Shown: positions 17,189 through 26,629 of the stretch, piece after piece
How positions within the stretch are numbered: position 1 is the stretch's first letter
Layout: the number at the start of each line of letters is the position of its first letter
From: Solirubrobacteraceae bacterium
Lineage (GTDB): Bacteria > Actinomycetota > Thermoleophilia > Solirubrobacterales > Solirubrobacteraceae
Direction of reading: 5' to 3'
Assembly (NCBI GenBank): GCA_030681525.1
Contig: JAUXSD010000109.1
Location: forward strand, 1-35,885
Length of the DNA stretch: 35,885 nt
Notes under the pieces: generated by a model
Seen by the model: only the letters and a program-made list of their open reading frames with translations
What the model was told of the DNA's origin: nothing
Databases searched by the model: none
Program-made: the position numbers and the translations under genes

Positions 17189-18391
17189 TCAGGAGAGCCG
17201 GTCGGCCTCATCGGCGATGAGCTCCGCCAGCGCGAGCGCCGAGGTGGCCGCCGGGGACGGCGCGTTGCGGACGTGGATCGCTCGCGGCGTCGCGCTGATC
17301 ACGAAGTCCTCGACGAGGCGTCCGTCGCGGCCGACGGCCTGGGCGCGGACGCCCGCGAAGGCGGGCTGCAGATCGTCGGGGTGGATGGCGGGCACGTAGC
17401 GGGCCGCGGCCGCCGCGAACGTGCGGTGGCTGGCGGCCATCCGCGCCTCGCCGAGGCCGGTGCGCCACCAGCGGCGGGCCATGCGCCAGGTACCGGGCCA
17501 GCCGAGCGTCTCGCGCAGGTCGCGGGCGCGCACGGTGCCGAGCCCGTAGCCGTCGCGGGCGCCCGCGAGCAGGGCGGAGGGTCCGGCGAGCACGGCGCCG
17601 TCGATGCGGGGCGTCAGGTGGATGCCCAGGAAGGGAAGGCGGGGGTCGGGCACCGGATAGACGAGGCCGCGGACGAGGCCGCGCCGCTCGGGGCGCAACT
17701 GCAGATAGGCGCCGCGGAAGGGGACGATGCGCGGGTCGGGATCGGCGCCCGCGAGCACGGCGAGGCGGTCGGACCACAGGCCCGCGCAGAAGACCGCCCG
17801 CTTCGCGCGCGCCTCCTCGCCGCCGGCGCCGCGCAGGCGGATCTCGCCGGCGCCGACCGACACGCCGGCCACCGGCCAGCCGCAGCGCAGCTCGCCTCCC
17901 GCGGCGGCCACGCCGGCGGCCAGCCGGCGGCACACCGCGGCGAAGTCGACGATCGCGGTGGCGGGTGCGTGCAGCGCGGCGATCCCCGCTGCGTGCGGCT
18001 CGACCGCCCGCAGCCCGTCGGCGTCCAGCCGCCGCAGCCCCGCCACGCCGTTGGCGCGGCCGCGGCGTGCGAGCTCGTCGAGCGCGGGCAGCTCGTCCTC
18101 GCTCAGCGCGACGATGAGCTTGCCGATCCGCCGCACGTCGATCGCGTTGGCCTCGCAGTAGGCGACGGTCCGCGCCGCCCCCTCGACGCACAGGCGCGCC
18201 TTCAGCGATCCGGGCGGGTAGTACACGCCGCCGTGGATGACGCCGGAGTTGTGGCTGCTCTGGTGCGCGGCGGGCCGGCCCTCGCGCTCGACGACGAGGA
18301 CGCGCTCACCGGGTCGCCGCGCGAGGATCTCGCGGGCCACGGCGAGGCCGAGGATCCCGGCGCCGACGACGATCGTGTCGTGGCGTTCCAC
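17189..18391 (-). CDS. lhgO: L-2-hydroxyglutarate oxidase/dehydrogenase
   Basis: 400 residues, FAD-dependent. It oxidises L-2-hydroxyglutarate to 2-oxoglutarate, passing electrons to the membrane quinone pool in E. coli. The N-terminus TIVVGAGILGLAVAREIL is the FAD motif. SSHNSGVIHGGVYYPPGSLKA is diagnostic of LhgO/L2HGDH. VPFRGAYLQLRPE and FLGIHLTPRIDGAVLAGPSA are further family blocks, and the C-terminus closes the FAD domain (AGVRAQAVGRDGRLVEDF). GTG 18391 begins the FAD motif, and GGGGAG lies 9 nt upstream, so this is one of the leadered genes here. The frame is open upstream to 18619 but lacks domain features. It may recover side products of malate or 2-oxoglutarate dehydrogenases, in keeping with the TCA genes nearby. 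Confidence 0.92.
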   Translation of the reverse strand: MERHDTIVVGAGILGLAVAREILARRPGERVLVVEREGRPAAHQSSHNSGVIHGGVYYPPGSLKARLCVEGAARTVAYCEANAIDVRRIGKLIVALSEDELPALDELARRGRANGVAGLRRLDADGLRAVEPHAAGIAALHAPATAIVDFAAVCRRLAAGVAAAGGELRCGWPVAGVSVGAGEIRLRGAGGEEARAKRAVFCAGLWSDRLAVLAGADPDPRIVPFRGAYLQLRPERRGLVRGLVYPVPDPRLPFLGIHLTPRIDGAVLAGPSALLAGARDGYGLGTVRARDLRETLGWPGTWRMARRWWRTGLGEARMAASHRTFAAAAARYVPAIHPDDLQPAFAGVRAQAVGRDGRLVEDFVISATPRAIHVRNAPSPAATSALALAELIADEADRLS

Positions 18392-18618
18392 GGCGGAAGT
18401 CTCCCCAAAGAGCGCGATGAACGCCTGCGCGGAGGGGCGAGATCTGCTTGTCCGCGGCCTATGCCGGGGAGGCCCGGTGAATCGTCCGGCATTTGCGGGC
18501 TGGCCGATTTCAAAAACCCCATACGAGCGGGAACCGCCTCCGCGACCCCTTGAGCGCGCCGTCCTCGCCTGCTGTGATGACCCCCGGTTCGGTGGGCGAC
18601 GAGGGGTGTACAGACGCA

Positions 18619-18852
18619 ATGGTCAAGACGCGGACGACGGCGAAGAAGGCGGCATGCGAGGACTGCTTCTTCCGATGCAACCTGCTCTGCGCGCTGCAGG
18701 TCGACGAGCCGTGCCCGACGTTCCGGCCCGACAGCCCCGAGGGCCTGCGACCGCCGCAGCAGCTGCGCTTCGCCTTTCGCCAGGAGCGCCGCACGCAGGC
18801 CGCCTGGGCGTTTCCGAGCGCCCAGGAGCAAGCGACGCTGCACGCTCGCTAG
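18619..18852 (+). CDS. Small cysteine-rich protein, probable metal or Fe-S binder
   Basis: 77 residues, family not recognised by name. Cysteines are clustered: C-x2-C-x4-C-x3-C followed by a fifth in DEPCPTFRP (ACEDCFFRCNLLCAL, then PCPTFRP). Aromatic and Arg residues between them (FFR, FRP) look conserved rather than random. The last 40 residues are Arg/Gln/Ala-rich. This could be a small zinc ribbon or an iron-sulfur protein. ATG 18619 is chosen because the basic N-terminus MVKTRTTAKKA runs straight into the Cys motif; an in-frame ATG at 18577 is the alternative. It diverges from lhgO and precedes the metallo-beta-lactamase-fold gene by 63 bp. Confidence 0.65.
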   Translation: MVKTRTTAKKAACEDCFFRCNLLCALQVDEPCPTFRPDSPEGLRPPQQLRFAFRQERRTQAAWAFPSAQEQATLHAR

Positions 18853-18902
18853 CCGGGCCCGCGCAGGCGAGGCCACCGGCCGCGCGCGCCGGCCCCGCCG
18901 CA

Positions 18903-18908
18903 TAGAGT
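18903..18908 (+). promoter_or_regulatory. -10 element of the MBL-fold gene (leaderless)
   Basis: TAGAGT, 7 nt before GTG 18916. No ribosome binding site lies between. Confidence 0.6.
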
Positions 18909-18915
18909 CCCGGTC

Positions 18916-19698
18916 GTGAAGGTCACGGTGCTGGGAAAGTCGCCCAGTTGGCAGGACGCCGACGGCGCGTGCAGTGGCTATCTCGTCGAGGACGGCGACA
19001 CGTGCGTGCTCGTCGACTGCGGCAGCGGCGTGTTCTCCAAGCTGCGCGGCGCGTGCGACTACGCCGCGGTCGACGCGATCGTGATCACCCATATCCACGC
19101 CGACCACTGCTTGGACCTCGTGCCGTACGCGTACGCGCTGACGTACGGCCCGTGCGCCGAGGCCGTCCGGAGCCCCGAGGACGGGACGGTCCGCGGCCCG
19201 CGGCTGCTCGTCCCGCCCGGTGGCGCGGCGCGTCTGCAGACGCTGACCGGCGCCGTCGGGCACGCGCGCCTGCTCGACGACGCCTTCGCGATCGCCGAAT
19301 ACGACCCGGCGCGGGAGGTTCGCGTCGGCACGGTCCACGTTCGATTTCAGCCCGTCCCGCACTACGTCCCCACCCACGCCGTCGAGCTGCGCGACGCCGG
19401 TGGCAGGCGCTTCACCTACGGCGCCGACCACGGGCCGACCGACGCGCTCGACGCCTTCGCCGCCCAGACCGACCTGCTGTTTCTCGAGGCGACGCTGCCC
19501 GTGCCGGACGACGACGGGCCGCGCGGGCACCTGACGGCGGCCGAGGCCGGCGAGCACGCCGCCCGCTGCCGCGCCCGGCGCCTGGTCTTGACGCACATCT
19601 CCGACGAGCTCGACGGCGAGCGGGCGCTGGCCGCGGCGCGCCGCGCGTACGACGGCCCGGTCGAGCTCGCGCGCGGCGGCGCCGTCTACGACGTCTAG
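18916..19698 (+). CDS. Metallo-beta-lactamase-fold hydrolase
   Basis: 260 residues. The metal-binding motif THIHADHCLD (HxHxDH) follows VDCGSGVFSKL and DAIVITHI. Later ligands are in VPHYVPTHAVEL and FTYGADHGP, and the final His is in RLVLTHISDE. The N-terminus MKVTVLGKSPSWQDADGACS resembles the RNase Z-like/atypical cyclic-nucleotide phosphodiesterase branch (mycobacterial Rv1339-like) found throughout actinobacteria. The substrate could be a cyclic nucleotide or RNA and is not fixed by the sequence. GTG start with TAGAGT 7 nt upstream. It precedes the heat-shock operon by about 50 bp in the same direction. Confidence 0.85.
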   Translation: MKVTVLGKSPSWQDADGACSGYLVEDGDTCVLVDCGSGVFSKLRGACDYAAVDAIVITHIHADHCLDLVPYAYALTYGPCAEAVRSPEDGTVRGPRLLVPPGGAARLQTLTGAVGHARLLDDAFAIAEYDPAREVRVGTVHVRFQPVPHYVPTHAVELRDAGGRRFTYGADHGPTDALDAFAAQTDLLFLEATLPVPDDDGPRGHLTAAEAGEHAARCRARRLVLTHISDELDGERALAAARRAYDGPVELARGGAVYDV

Positions 19699-19733
19699 GA
19701 AGTCGTTCGCGCGAGGGGCGGGCGCCCAGTGGG

Positions 19734-19739
19734 TACGCT
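19734..19739 (+). promoter_or_regulatory. -10 element of the hsp20-lon operon (leaderless)
   Basis: TACGCT, 8 nt before ATG 19748. No CIRCE or HspR (HAIR) operator is visible in the 49-bp gap before hsp20. Confidence 0.6.
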
Positions 19740-19747
19740 GCGCGGTC

Positions 19748-20217
19748 ATGGCCCGCGAGCGCGATCTCTTCGCGAACTTCGAGCGAATGCGCCGCGAGAT
19801 GGACGAGCTGTTCGGCGACGTCTTCGGCAGCGTCGGTCTCACCTCGCGCCGGACCGGCTTCAGCCCGGCCGTCGACGTCTTCTACGCCGACGATCCGCCG
19901 CGCGCGGTCGTCCACGCCGAGCTGGCCGGGATCGACGCCGGTGACCTCGGCCTGGAGATCCAGGGCCGCGCGCTGACGCTGACCGGCCATCGCCGCGAGG
20001 CCGACACCGAGGCCCGGGTCTACCAGCAGCTCGAGATCGAGCACGGCCCGTTCCGGCGCACGATCGAGCTCGGGGCCGAGGTCGTCGCCGAGGAGGCGCG
20101 GGCCACCTACCAGGACGGCATCCTGCGCGTGGAGCTGCCGCTCGCCGACCCGCAGTCGCACATCCGCAGCGTGCCGATCGAGCGCGGCGGGGCGATCGCG
20201 CCGGAGAGCGAGGAGCC

Positions 20218-20221
<4 letters not shown>
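19748..20221 (+). CDS. Hsp20/alpha-crystallin small heat-shock protein
   Basis: 157 residues. The N-terminal arm ARERDLFANFERMRREMDELFG is typical of bacterial Hsp20. The alpha-crystallin domain runs from about residue 38 (FSPAVDVFYADD) to 140, with ELAGIDAGDLGLEIQGRALT, GPFRRTIELGAEV and YQDGILRVELPL as the conserved strands. It holds unfolding proteins as an ATP-independent chaperone. The classical C-terminal I-x-I motif is not obvious; IRS-V-PIE near the end may serve. Its TGA overlaps the GTG of lon, so chaperone and protease are translated together, fitting a shared role in protein quality control. Confidence 0.92.
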
Positions 20222-22668
<2,447 letters not shown>

Positions 22669-22673
22669 ACTAC

Positions 22674-23141
22674 ATGGCAGCGAAGGACAAGGCCGCCAAG
22701 GCCGCCGCAGCCGCCCAAGCCGCGAAGGAGAACCCGTATCTACAGCGGGTCATCCAGGACGACGAGCTGCGCGACAACATGGTCGTGGCCTTCGAGGCCG
22801 CGCGCAACGCCTACAGCCGCCTCAACCACGGCAAGTCCCCGACGAAGAACCTCATCGAGGACAAGAAGCTTCACGCGAACCTGAAGAAGTCCGCTGACGC
22901 GCTGCGCGATGCGTCCTCCGCGCTGCGTGAGGCGCCCAAGCATCAGGCGCCCAAGAAGAAGCGCAAGGGCGGCCTCGGACGGCTGCTGCTCCTCGCGCTC
23001 CTCGGCGCCGTGATCGCCATCGTGCTGAGCGAGGGCCTGCGCAACAAGGTGCTCGACGCGCTGTTCGGCGCCGAGGAGGAGTTCGACTACACCTCCAACA
23101 CCACGCCGGCCGCTCCGGCGTCGGCCGCGCCGGCAAGCTAG
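22674..23141 (+). CDS. Single-pass membrane protein, hypothetical
   Basis: 155 residues. An Ala/Lys-rich N-terminus is followed by a helical region (NPYLQRVIQDDELRDNMVVAFEAARNAYSRL), a basic stretch KKKRKGG and one transmembrane helix (about 100-120, LGRLLLLALLGAVIAIVLSE). A short tail ends in a Thr/Pro/Ala/Ser-rich low-complexity segment. The positive-inside rule puts the N-terminus in the cytoplasm. No family is recognised, though the DELRDNMVVAFEAARNAY helix looks conserved. An in-frame GTG lies at 22665, but ATG 22674 is preferred: GAGGTGA, which overlaps the lon stop, sits 5 nt upstream. Coupling to lon suggests a stress or envelope quality-control role, by context only. Confidence 0.75.
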   Translation: MAAKDKAAKAAAAAQAAKENPYLQRVIQDDELRDNMVVAFEAARNAYSRLNHGKSPTKNLIEDKKLHANLKKSADALRDASSALREAPKHQAPKKKRKGGLGRLLLLALLGAVIAIVLSEGLRNKVLDALFGAEEEFDYTSNTTPAAPASAAPAS

Positions 23142-23169
23142 CCCGCCGCAGCACGACCGACGTACCAGG

Positions 23170-23189
23170 AGGCGCCCCGCGGGGCGCCT
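23170..23189 (+). terminator. Terminator of the hsp20-lon operon
   Basis: AGGCGCCC-CGCG-GGGCGCCT is a perfect stem-loop 28 nt after the stop of the membrane protein gene, followed by TCGTCGTTT. Confidence 0.75.
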
Positions 23190-23243
23190 TCGTCGTTTCT
23201 GGGCGGGCCCCACGGTGCGGTGCGTGCGCGCTCGAGCAGGCTG

Positions 23244-23249
23244 TAGCCT
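23244..23249 (+). promoter_or_regulatory. Possible -10 element of a small RNA
   Basis: TAGCCT, about 5-7 nt before the predicted 5' end of the structured transcript that ends at the terminator at 23285-23318. Confidence 0.35.
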
Positions 23250-23253
23250 GAAC

Positions 23254-23318
23254 GGCGCTGCGAGGCTTCACCCTCGCCGTCATGCCCCCGGCCTGCTTCT
23301 AACAGGCGCGGGGGTTTT
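23254..23318 (+). ncRNA. Candidate structured small RNA or leader ending in a terminator
   Basis: About 65 nt with no coding frame. The first hairpin is GCGAGG-CTTCAC-CCTCGC, flanked by a short outer ACGG/CCGT pairing. The second is the terminator (23285-23318). It lies between the hsp20-lon operon terminator and the CoxG-like gene. It could be an independent small RNA or an attenuator for the CoxG-like gene 100 nt downstream. It matches no RNA family I know. Confidence 0.4.
23285..23318 (+). terminator. Intrinsic terminator
   Basis: CCCCC (23285-23289) pairs with GGGGG (23310-23314), and GCCTG (23291-23295) with CAGGC (23303-23307). The stem is followed by TTTTC. No gene ends just before it. 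Confidence 0.7.
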
Positions 23319-23417
23319 CTATCGGTCAATCGCCTTCGATCAAGCGACGATTGCGGGTGCCGAGCGCGGGTACGCCATCTTCGAGGGGGATCTCAGCCAC
23401 ACGAAGGGAGCCGCAAG

Positions 23418-23846
23418 ATGGCCACCCAACTGCAGGAGAAGTTCAGCGTCTCAGACCCGAATCATGCGTGGGAGGTCGTCTCCGACGTCAGCAAGGTCGT
23501 TCCGTGCGTCCCGGGCGCGAAGGTCATATCCGCCGAGGGCCCGGAGAAGGCGAAGGCCGAGATCAAGGTCGACATGGGCTCGATGGCCATGACGTTCAGC
23601 GGCCCGGTCGAGATCGTCTCCAAGGACGACGGGTCCAAGACCGCCAAGTTCAAGGCGCAGGCCAAGGAAGCCGGCGGCCAGAGCAACGCCACCGGCGACG
23701 TGACGATCCAGATCGGCGGCGACGGCGGCACGGTCGACGTGAGCGCGAACGTCAGCGGCAAGGCCGCGTCGATGGGCGAGGGCACCGTGCAGGCCGTGCT
23801 CGAGGCGCTCGTCAAGCAGTTCACGAGCAACCTCGCGAAGGCATAG
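23418..23846 (+). CDS. CoxG-like SRPBCC protein
   Basis: 142 residues. The pattern follows the carbon monoxide dehydrogenase subunit G family: FSVSDPNHAWEVVSDVSKVVPCVPGAKV at the N-terminus, then VDMGSMAMTFSGPVEI, TGDVTIQIGG, VDVSANVSGKAASMGEG and a C-terminal helix (VQAVLEALVKQFTSNLAKA). Family members bind lipids or help membrane attachment of molybdenum hydroxylases, but most CoxG-like proteins in actinobacteria are not next to cox genes, and none is here. GGGAG lies 7 nt before the ATG at 23418. It appears to be a single-gene unit, with a hairpin terminator after it. Confidence 0.85.
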   Translation: MATQLQEKFSVSDPNHAWEVVSDVSKVVPCVPGAKVISAEGPEKAKAEIKVDMGSMAMTFSGPVEIVSKDDGSKTAKFKAQAKEAGGQSNATGDVTIQIGGDGGTVDVSANVSGKAASMGEGTVQAVLEALVKQFTSNLAKA

Positions 23847-23873
23847 CTCGTAGCAGGACCGGCTGAGCTGAGG

Positions 23874-23894
23874 CGCGCCGCGGATCGCGGCGCG
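23874..23894. terminator. Perfect 9-bp hairpin between convergent genes
   Basis: CGCGCCGCG (23874-23882), loop GAT, CGCGGCGCG (23886-23894). It lies between the CoxG-like gene and the DUF6228-like gene on the opposite strand. Confidence 0.65.
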
Positions 23895-23931
23895 TCCATT
23901 CAGTCGTTGTGCGCCCGCCGGTCCCCGGCGG

Positions 23932-24459
23932 TCACTGCGCCCACCGCTCGGGGCTCGGGTCGCCGATCCGCTTGAACGGCTCGTCGGCGATCTTGCGCGG
24001 ATCGCGGCGCTCGGGCGTGCCGTTCTCGTCGTACTCGTCGCCGTAGATCTCCTCGCCGTAGAGGGCGAGGTTCTTGGCGACGCGGTCGAAGCGCAGCGGG
24101 TCGACATGCAGCTCGGAGATCGCCGTCCAGCGCGGCACCACGCCGCCGGTCAGCGTGGCGGTCAGGATCGTGGTGTTGATCTGATCGTGGCGGGCGCTGA
24201 GCTGCACGTCGCCGCCCGCCGACTGCCAGGTCTTCTCGCCGTCCCAGCCCTTGTGCTCGGCGGCCAGCTCCTCACAGAACGTGACGAGCGTCTGCGGCGC
24301 CGCGGGATCCTCGAGGTAGCGGCTGGAGACATCGAGCTCCGGGCCGGTCAGCTGCATGTCCCACGCGGGGTCGGTGGTCTCGCTGTCCCACGGATGGCGG
24401 ATCGGCGTGATGCGGAGGGTGGTGTCGCCGAAGCGCGACACGATGTCGACGAATTTCAC
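23932..24459 (-). CDS. DUF6228-like hypothetical protein
   Basis: 175 residues, soluble. The pattern FCEELAAEHKGWDGEKTWQSAGGDVQLSA and LTGPELDVSSRYLED recalls the DUF6228 family of actinobacteria, for which no function is known; this is recall, not a search. The C-terminus is acidic and Arg-rich (YGDEYDENGTPERRDPRK). An in-frame ATG at 24477 exists, but GTG 24459 is preferred: TACGCT lies 6 nt before it and overlaps the codons after the ATG. The neighbouring membrane protein gene upstream is in the same direction but 54 bp away with its own promoter-like element. Confidence 0.6.
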   Translation of the reverse strand: MKFVDIVSRFGDTTLRITPIRHPWDSETTDPAWDMQLTGPELDVSSRYLEDPAAPQTLVTFCEELAAEHKGWDGEKTWQSAGGDVQLSARHDQINTTILTATLTGGVVPRWTAISELHVDPLRFDRVAKNLALYGEEIYGDEYDENGTPERRDPRKIADEPFKRIGDPSPERWAQ

Positions 24460-24465
24460 CGCGGA

Positions 24466-24471
24466 AGCGTA
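24466..24471 (-). promoter_or_regulatory. -10 element of the DUF6228-like gene
   Basis: TACGCT on the minus strand, 6 nt before GTG 24459; the same hexamer as at hsp20. Confidence 0.45.
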
Positions 24472-24512
24472 GTCCATGCCCCGCGGGCGACCTCGCGGCG
24501 GCGCGGCGTCGC

Positions 24513-24893
24513 TCAGCGCGGCGCGGCCGGCTCGGAAGCCGGCTTGAAGCGCGTCCCGATCGTCACGAGCAGGTGGACGACGCCGAGCAGCAGAAAGAAC
24601 GCGGTCGGGGTGGTCTCGTCGCTGAAGCCGAACAGAAACGGCGCCGCGATCAGCACCCCCGCGAGCACGTAGTCGAGCACGACGTGCGTGGCGATGGGGA
24701 CGGAGTTGATCAGCGAGGTCGGGCTGTCGCTGCTGGCCGCGAGGATGAGGACGATGACGCCGGCGACGACCGCCAGCGCGGTGGCGGCGTTGGAGTCGAA
24801 GCTGAACAGAAACGGCGCCGTGATGAGCAGGATCGCCGCGACGTACTCGATCGCGCCGTGCAAAAAGTGCGAGATGGGTCCTTGTCGGAGCAT
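24513..24893 (-). CDS. Four-helix membrane protein with internal duplication (SPW-like)
   Basis: 126 residues with four hydrophobic helices. The two halves repeat: HGAIEYVAAILLITAPFLFSF in the first, THVVLDYVLAGVLIAAPFLFGF in the second. Each is followed by a short polar loop and a second helix. This resembles the SPW-repeat membrane proteins of bacteria, function unknown. The C-terminus is a short basic/Pro tail. The ATG at 24893 lacks a ribosome binding site; TAGTGT lies 10 nt upstream. It is 25 bp after the end of the di-iron oxidase gene on the same strand. Confidence 0.72.
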   Translation of the reverse strand: MLRQGPISHFLHGAIEYVAAILLITAPFLFSFDSNAATALAVVAGVIVLILAASSDSPTSLINSVPIATHVVLDYVLAGVLIAAPFLFGFSDETTPTAFFLLLGVVHLLVTIGTRFKPASEPAAPR

Positions 24894-24903
24894 GCTGCGC
24901 CCG

Positions 24904-24909
24904 ACACTA
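24904..24909 (-). promoter_or_regulatory. Possible -10 element of the duplicated membrane protein gene
   Basis: TAGTGT on the minus strand, 10 nt before ATG 24893; it overlaps the intergenic gap after the di-iron oxidase gene. Confidence 0.45.
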
Positions 24910-24918
24910 CCCGTCGGC

Positions 24919-26193
24919 TCAGTGAAACAGGCGCTGGAGCTTGAGCAGCACGCGCGGATCGCCCCACGGCCGCATCCGCCCGCGCATCATGAGGTGGTAC
25001 GGCTGGGCGCGCTCTGAGACGAGCTCGCCGAAGTCGTCCCAGCGCAGCTTCAGGCGCACGGTCGGCTTGGCGATGCGGCCCTGGACCGCGCGCTTGTCCG
25101 CCGGGCCCTCGATGAGCAGGTACCACGGCTCGTGGTCGGCGAAGTCCCACTGGATCGTCGTGCCCCGCGGGATCTCCTCGCCGCGCACGTTGCGCGCCAG
25201 CAGGTCGAAGAAGATCTGCACGGTCTCGGGATCGCGGCCGACCGGACCGCCGTCACCGGCGCCGAGCAGGCCGGCCCGCAGCAGCGCCAGCGCCTGCCTG
25301 CCGCGCTCGCGCGGCGTGATGTCCATCGGAAACGGGAAGTGCGCGATCTCGTCGAGCGGCAGCCCGATCGCCCGCAGCCGCGCCTCGTTGGCGCGCGCGC
25401 CCTCCTCGTAGAGGTCCTCCATCGTGTAGCCCAGGCTCTCGGTGTACGAGCGCTCCCAGCCCGGCGGGATCGGCACGCTGAGCGTGTACTGCAGGACCTC
25501 GCGGATGAGGTCGACGATCGCGTCCTGGATCTCCTGCGGCCGCTCGCGGTACAGGTCGGCGAGCAGCTTGACGCCGAAGGCGATGTGGCGCTGCTCGTCG
25601 ATCGCGACGTTGCGCATCCCCTCGCGAAAGCCCGGCATGAGGTCCATCCGCTCCAGCGACGTCTCGATCAGGTGCTGGCCGGGCTGGGCCAGCGTCCCCT
25701 CGACGATGACGTGGTAGAGCGTCACGGCGCGGGCGAGCGTCAGCGGCGAGCGGTCCGCGCGCAGCTCGTCGGCCATCCGGTCCAGGCGGCCGAAGAGCTT
25801 GCGGTGCCCCCAGGTCAGCTCGGGCTGGGTGGCGCGCAGGCCGTCGCCCAGCGAGCCGTCGCCGACGCCGACGACCTCGTGCATCCAGCGATGAAAGAAC
25901 ACGGCGTGGCGGGCCTCGTCGACCTGCTGCGTGGCGAGAAAGTACTTCTGCTCCTCCAGCGGCGCGGCGTCGATGTACGGCGAGAGGTTGTCGGCGACGG
26001 AGTCCTCGCCGTGGAAGAACAGCGTGTACAGCCACAGCGCGCCGCGCCGCTGCTCGTCGGTGAACTTCTCGTTCCAGTCGATCCGGTCCTGTGTGAAGTC
26101 GATGTCCATCGCCGACCAGTTGCCGCGCTCCCAGCGGGCGTAGAGGTCGGCGTAGTCGATCTGCTCCGTCGCGGCGGGCACGGTCACGGCCAT
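24919..26193 (-). CDS. Ferritin-like di-iron oxidase (R2-like) fused to an SCP2-like domain
   Basis: 424 residues. Residues 10-300 are a ribonucleotide-reductase R2-like/R2lox-type fold with all six di-iron ligands: E63 (HGEDSV), E93 and H96 (DEARH), E165 (VIVEG), E200 and H203 (DEQRH). The segment 322-424 (ETVQIFFDLLARNVRG, IQWDFADHEPWYLLIEG, TVRLKLRWDDFGELV, MRPWGDPRVLLKLQRLF) has the strand-helix order of an SCP2 sterol-carrier domain. R2lox proteins bind a long-chain fatty acid at the metal site, so a lipid-carrier domain on the same chain suggests an oxidase acting on a lipid. No nrdE/nrdA gene is nearby, arguing against a true reductase subunit. ATG 26193 has AGGAG 7 nt upstream; TACCGT farther up may be its -10. 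Confidence 0.8.
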   Translation of the reverse strand: MAVTVPAATEQIDYADLYARWERGNWSAMDIDFTQDRIDWNEKFTDEQRRGALWLYTLFFHGEDSVADNLSPYIDAAPLEEQKYFLATQQVDEARHAVFFHRWMHEVVGVGDGSLGDGLRATQPELTWGHRKLFGRLDRMADELRADRSPLTLARAVTLYHVIVEGTLAQPGQHLIETSLERMDLMPGFREGMRNVAIDEQRHIAFGVKLLADLYRERPQEIQDAIVDLIREVLQYTLSVPIPPGWERSYTESLGYTMEDLYEEGARANEARLRAIGLPLDEIAHFPFPMDITPRERGRQALALLRAGLLGAGDGGPVGRDPETVQIFFDLLARNVRGEEIPRGTTIQWDFADHEPWYLLIEGPADKRAVQGRIAKPTVRLKLRWDDFGELVSERAQPYHLMMRGRMRPWGDPRVLLKLQRLFH

Positions 26194-26299
26194 GGGCGGG
26201 CTCCTGGATCGGCAGCGGCGTCTGGTGGCTGGCCAGGACGGTAGCGGAGCGCCGCCGGCGTTCGGCCCCGAGCGCCCGGAGCGCCGGTGACGGCGTCGC

Positions 26300-26591
26300 C
26301 GTCCGAGCGTCACGCGCTTCGTCGACGGCGGCCGGCGCCCGGACGGTGCGGGCCGGCGGCGACGGCGGCGAGTTCGCCTTGCGGGCGACACCACGTACGG
26401 GCCGCGGGCGTTCGGCACCGCCGCGTACGCGTCGCTCAGCGACCGGCCCGGCGGCGGCGTCGGCATCACCGTACCGACCGGCCGGAGCTCACCCGGGCCG
26501 GGTCTCGGACGGGTGCATCCGCGTCCCCAACGGCGCGATCCGCCGGCTCGCGCCGCTGCTGGCGATCGTCACGCCCATGCGGATCGTGTAG
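26300..26591 (+). pseudogene. Decayed L,D-transpeptidase (YkuD) remnant
   Basis: The pieces of an L,D-transpeptidase catalytic domain are in order but in different frames. RTVRAGGDGGEFALR (frame of 26346) is followed by GDTTYGPRAFGTAAYASLSD one frame back, then HRTDRPEL one frame further back. RVSDGCIRVPNGAIRR, with the catalytic Cys motif SDGCIR, returns to the first frame and ends at TAG 26589-26591. Each shift is explained by one missing base, near 26384, 26467 and 26489. The N-terminal signal and the usual PTPTGEF segment are missing, so the gene is also truncated. The gap from 26194 to 26299 is otherwise empty. Confidence 0.75.
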
Positions 26592-26629
26592 AGCGCGACG
26601 CGTTCGAGAGCCGAGGGCTCGGGGACGGC

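Noticed and set aside
23254..23318. Identity as a 6C RNA, 4.5S RNA or a known riboswitch
   Set aside because: It lacks the two C-rich loops of 6C RNA, the GGAAG tetraloop region of SRP RNA, and the conserved cores of the riboswitches I could recall.
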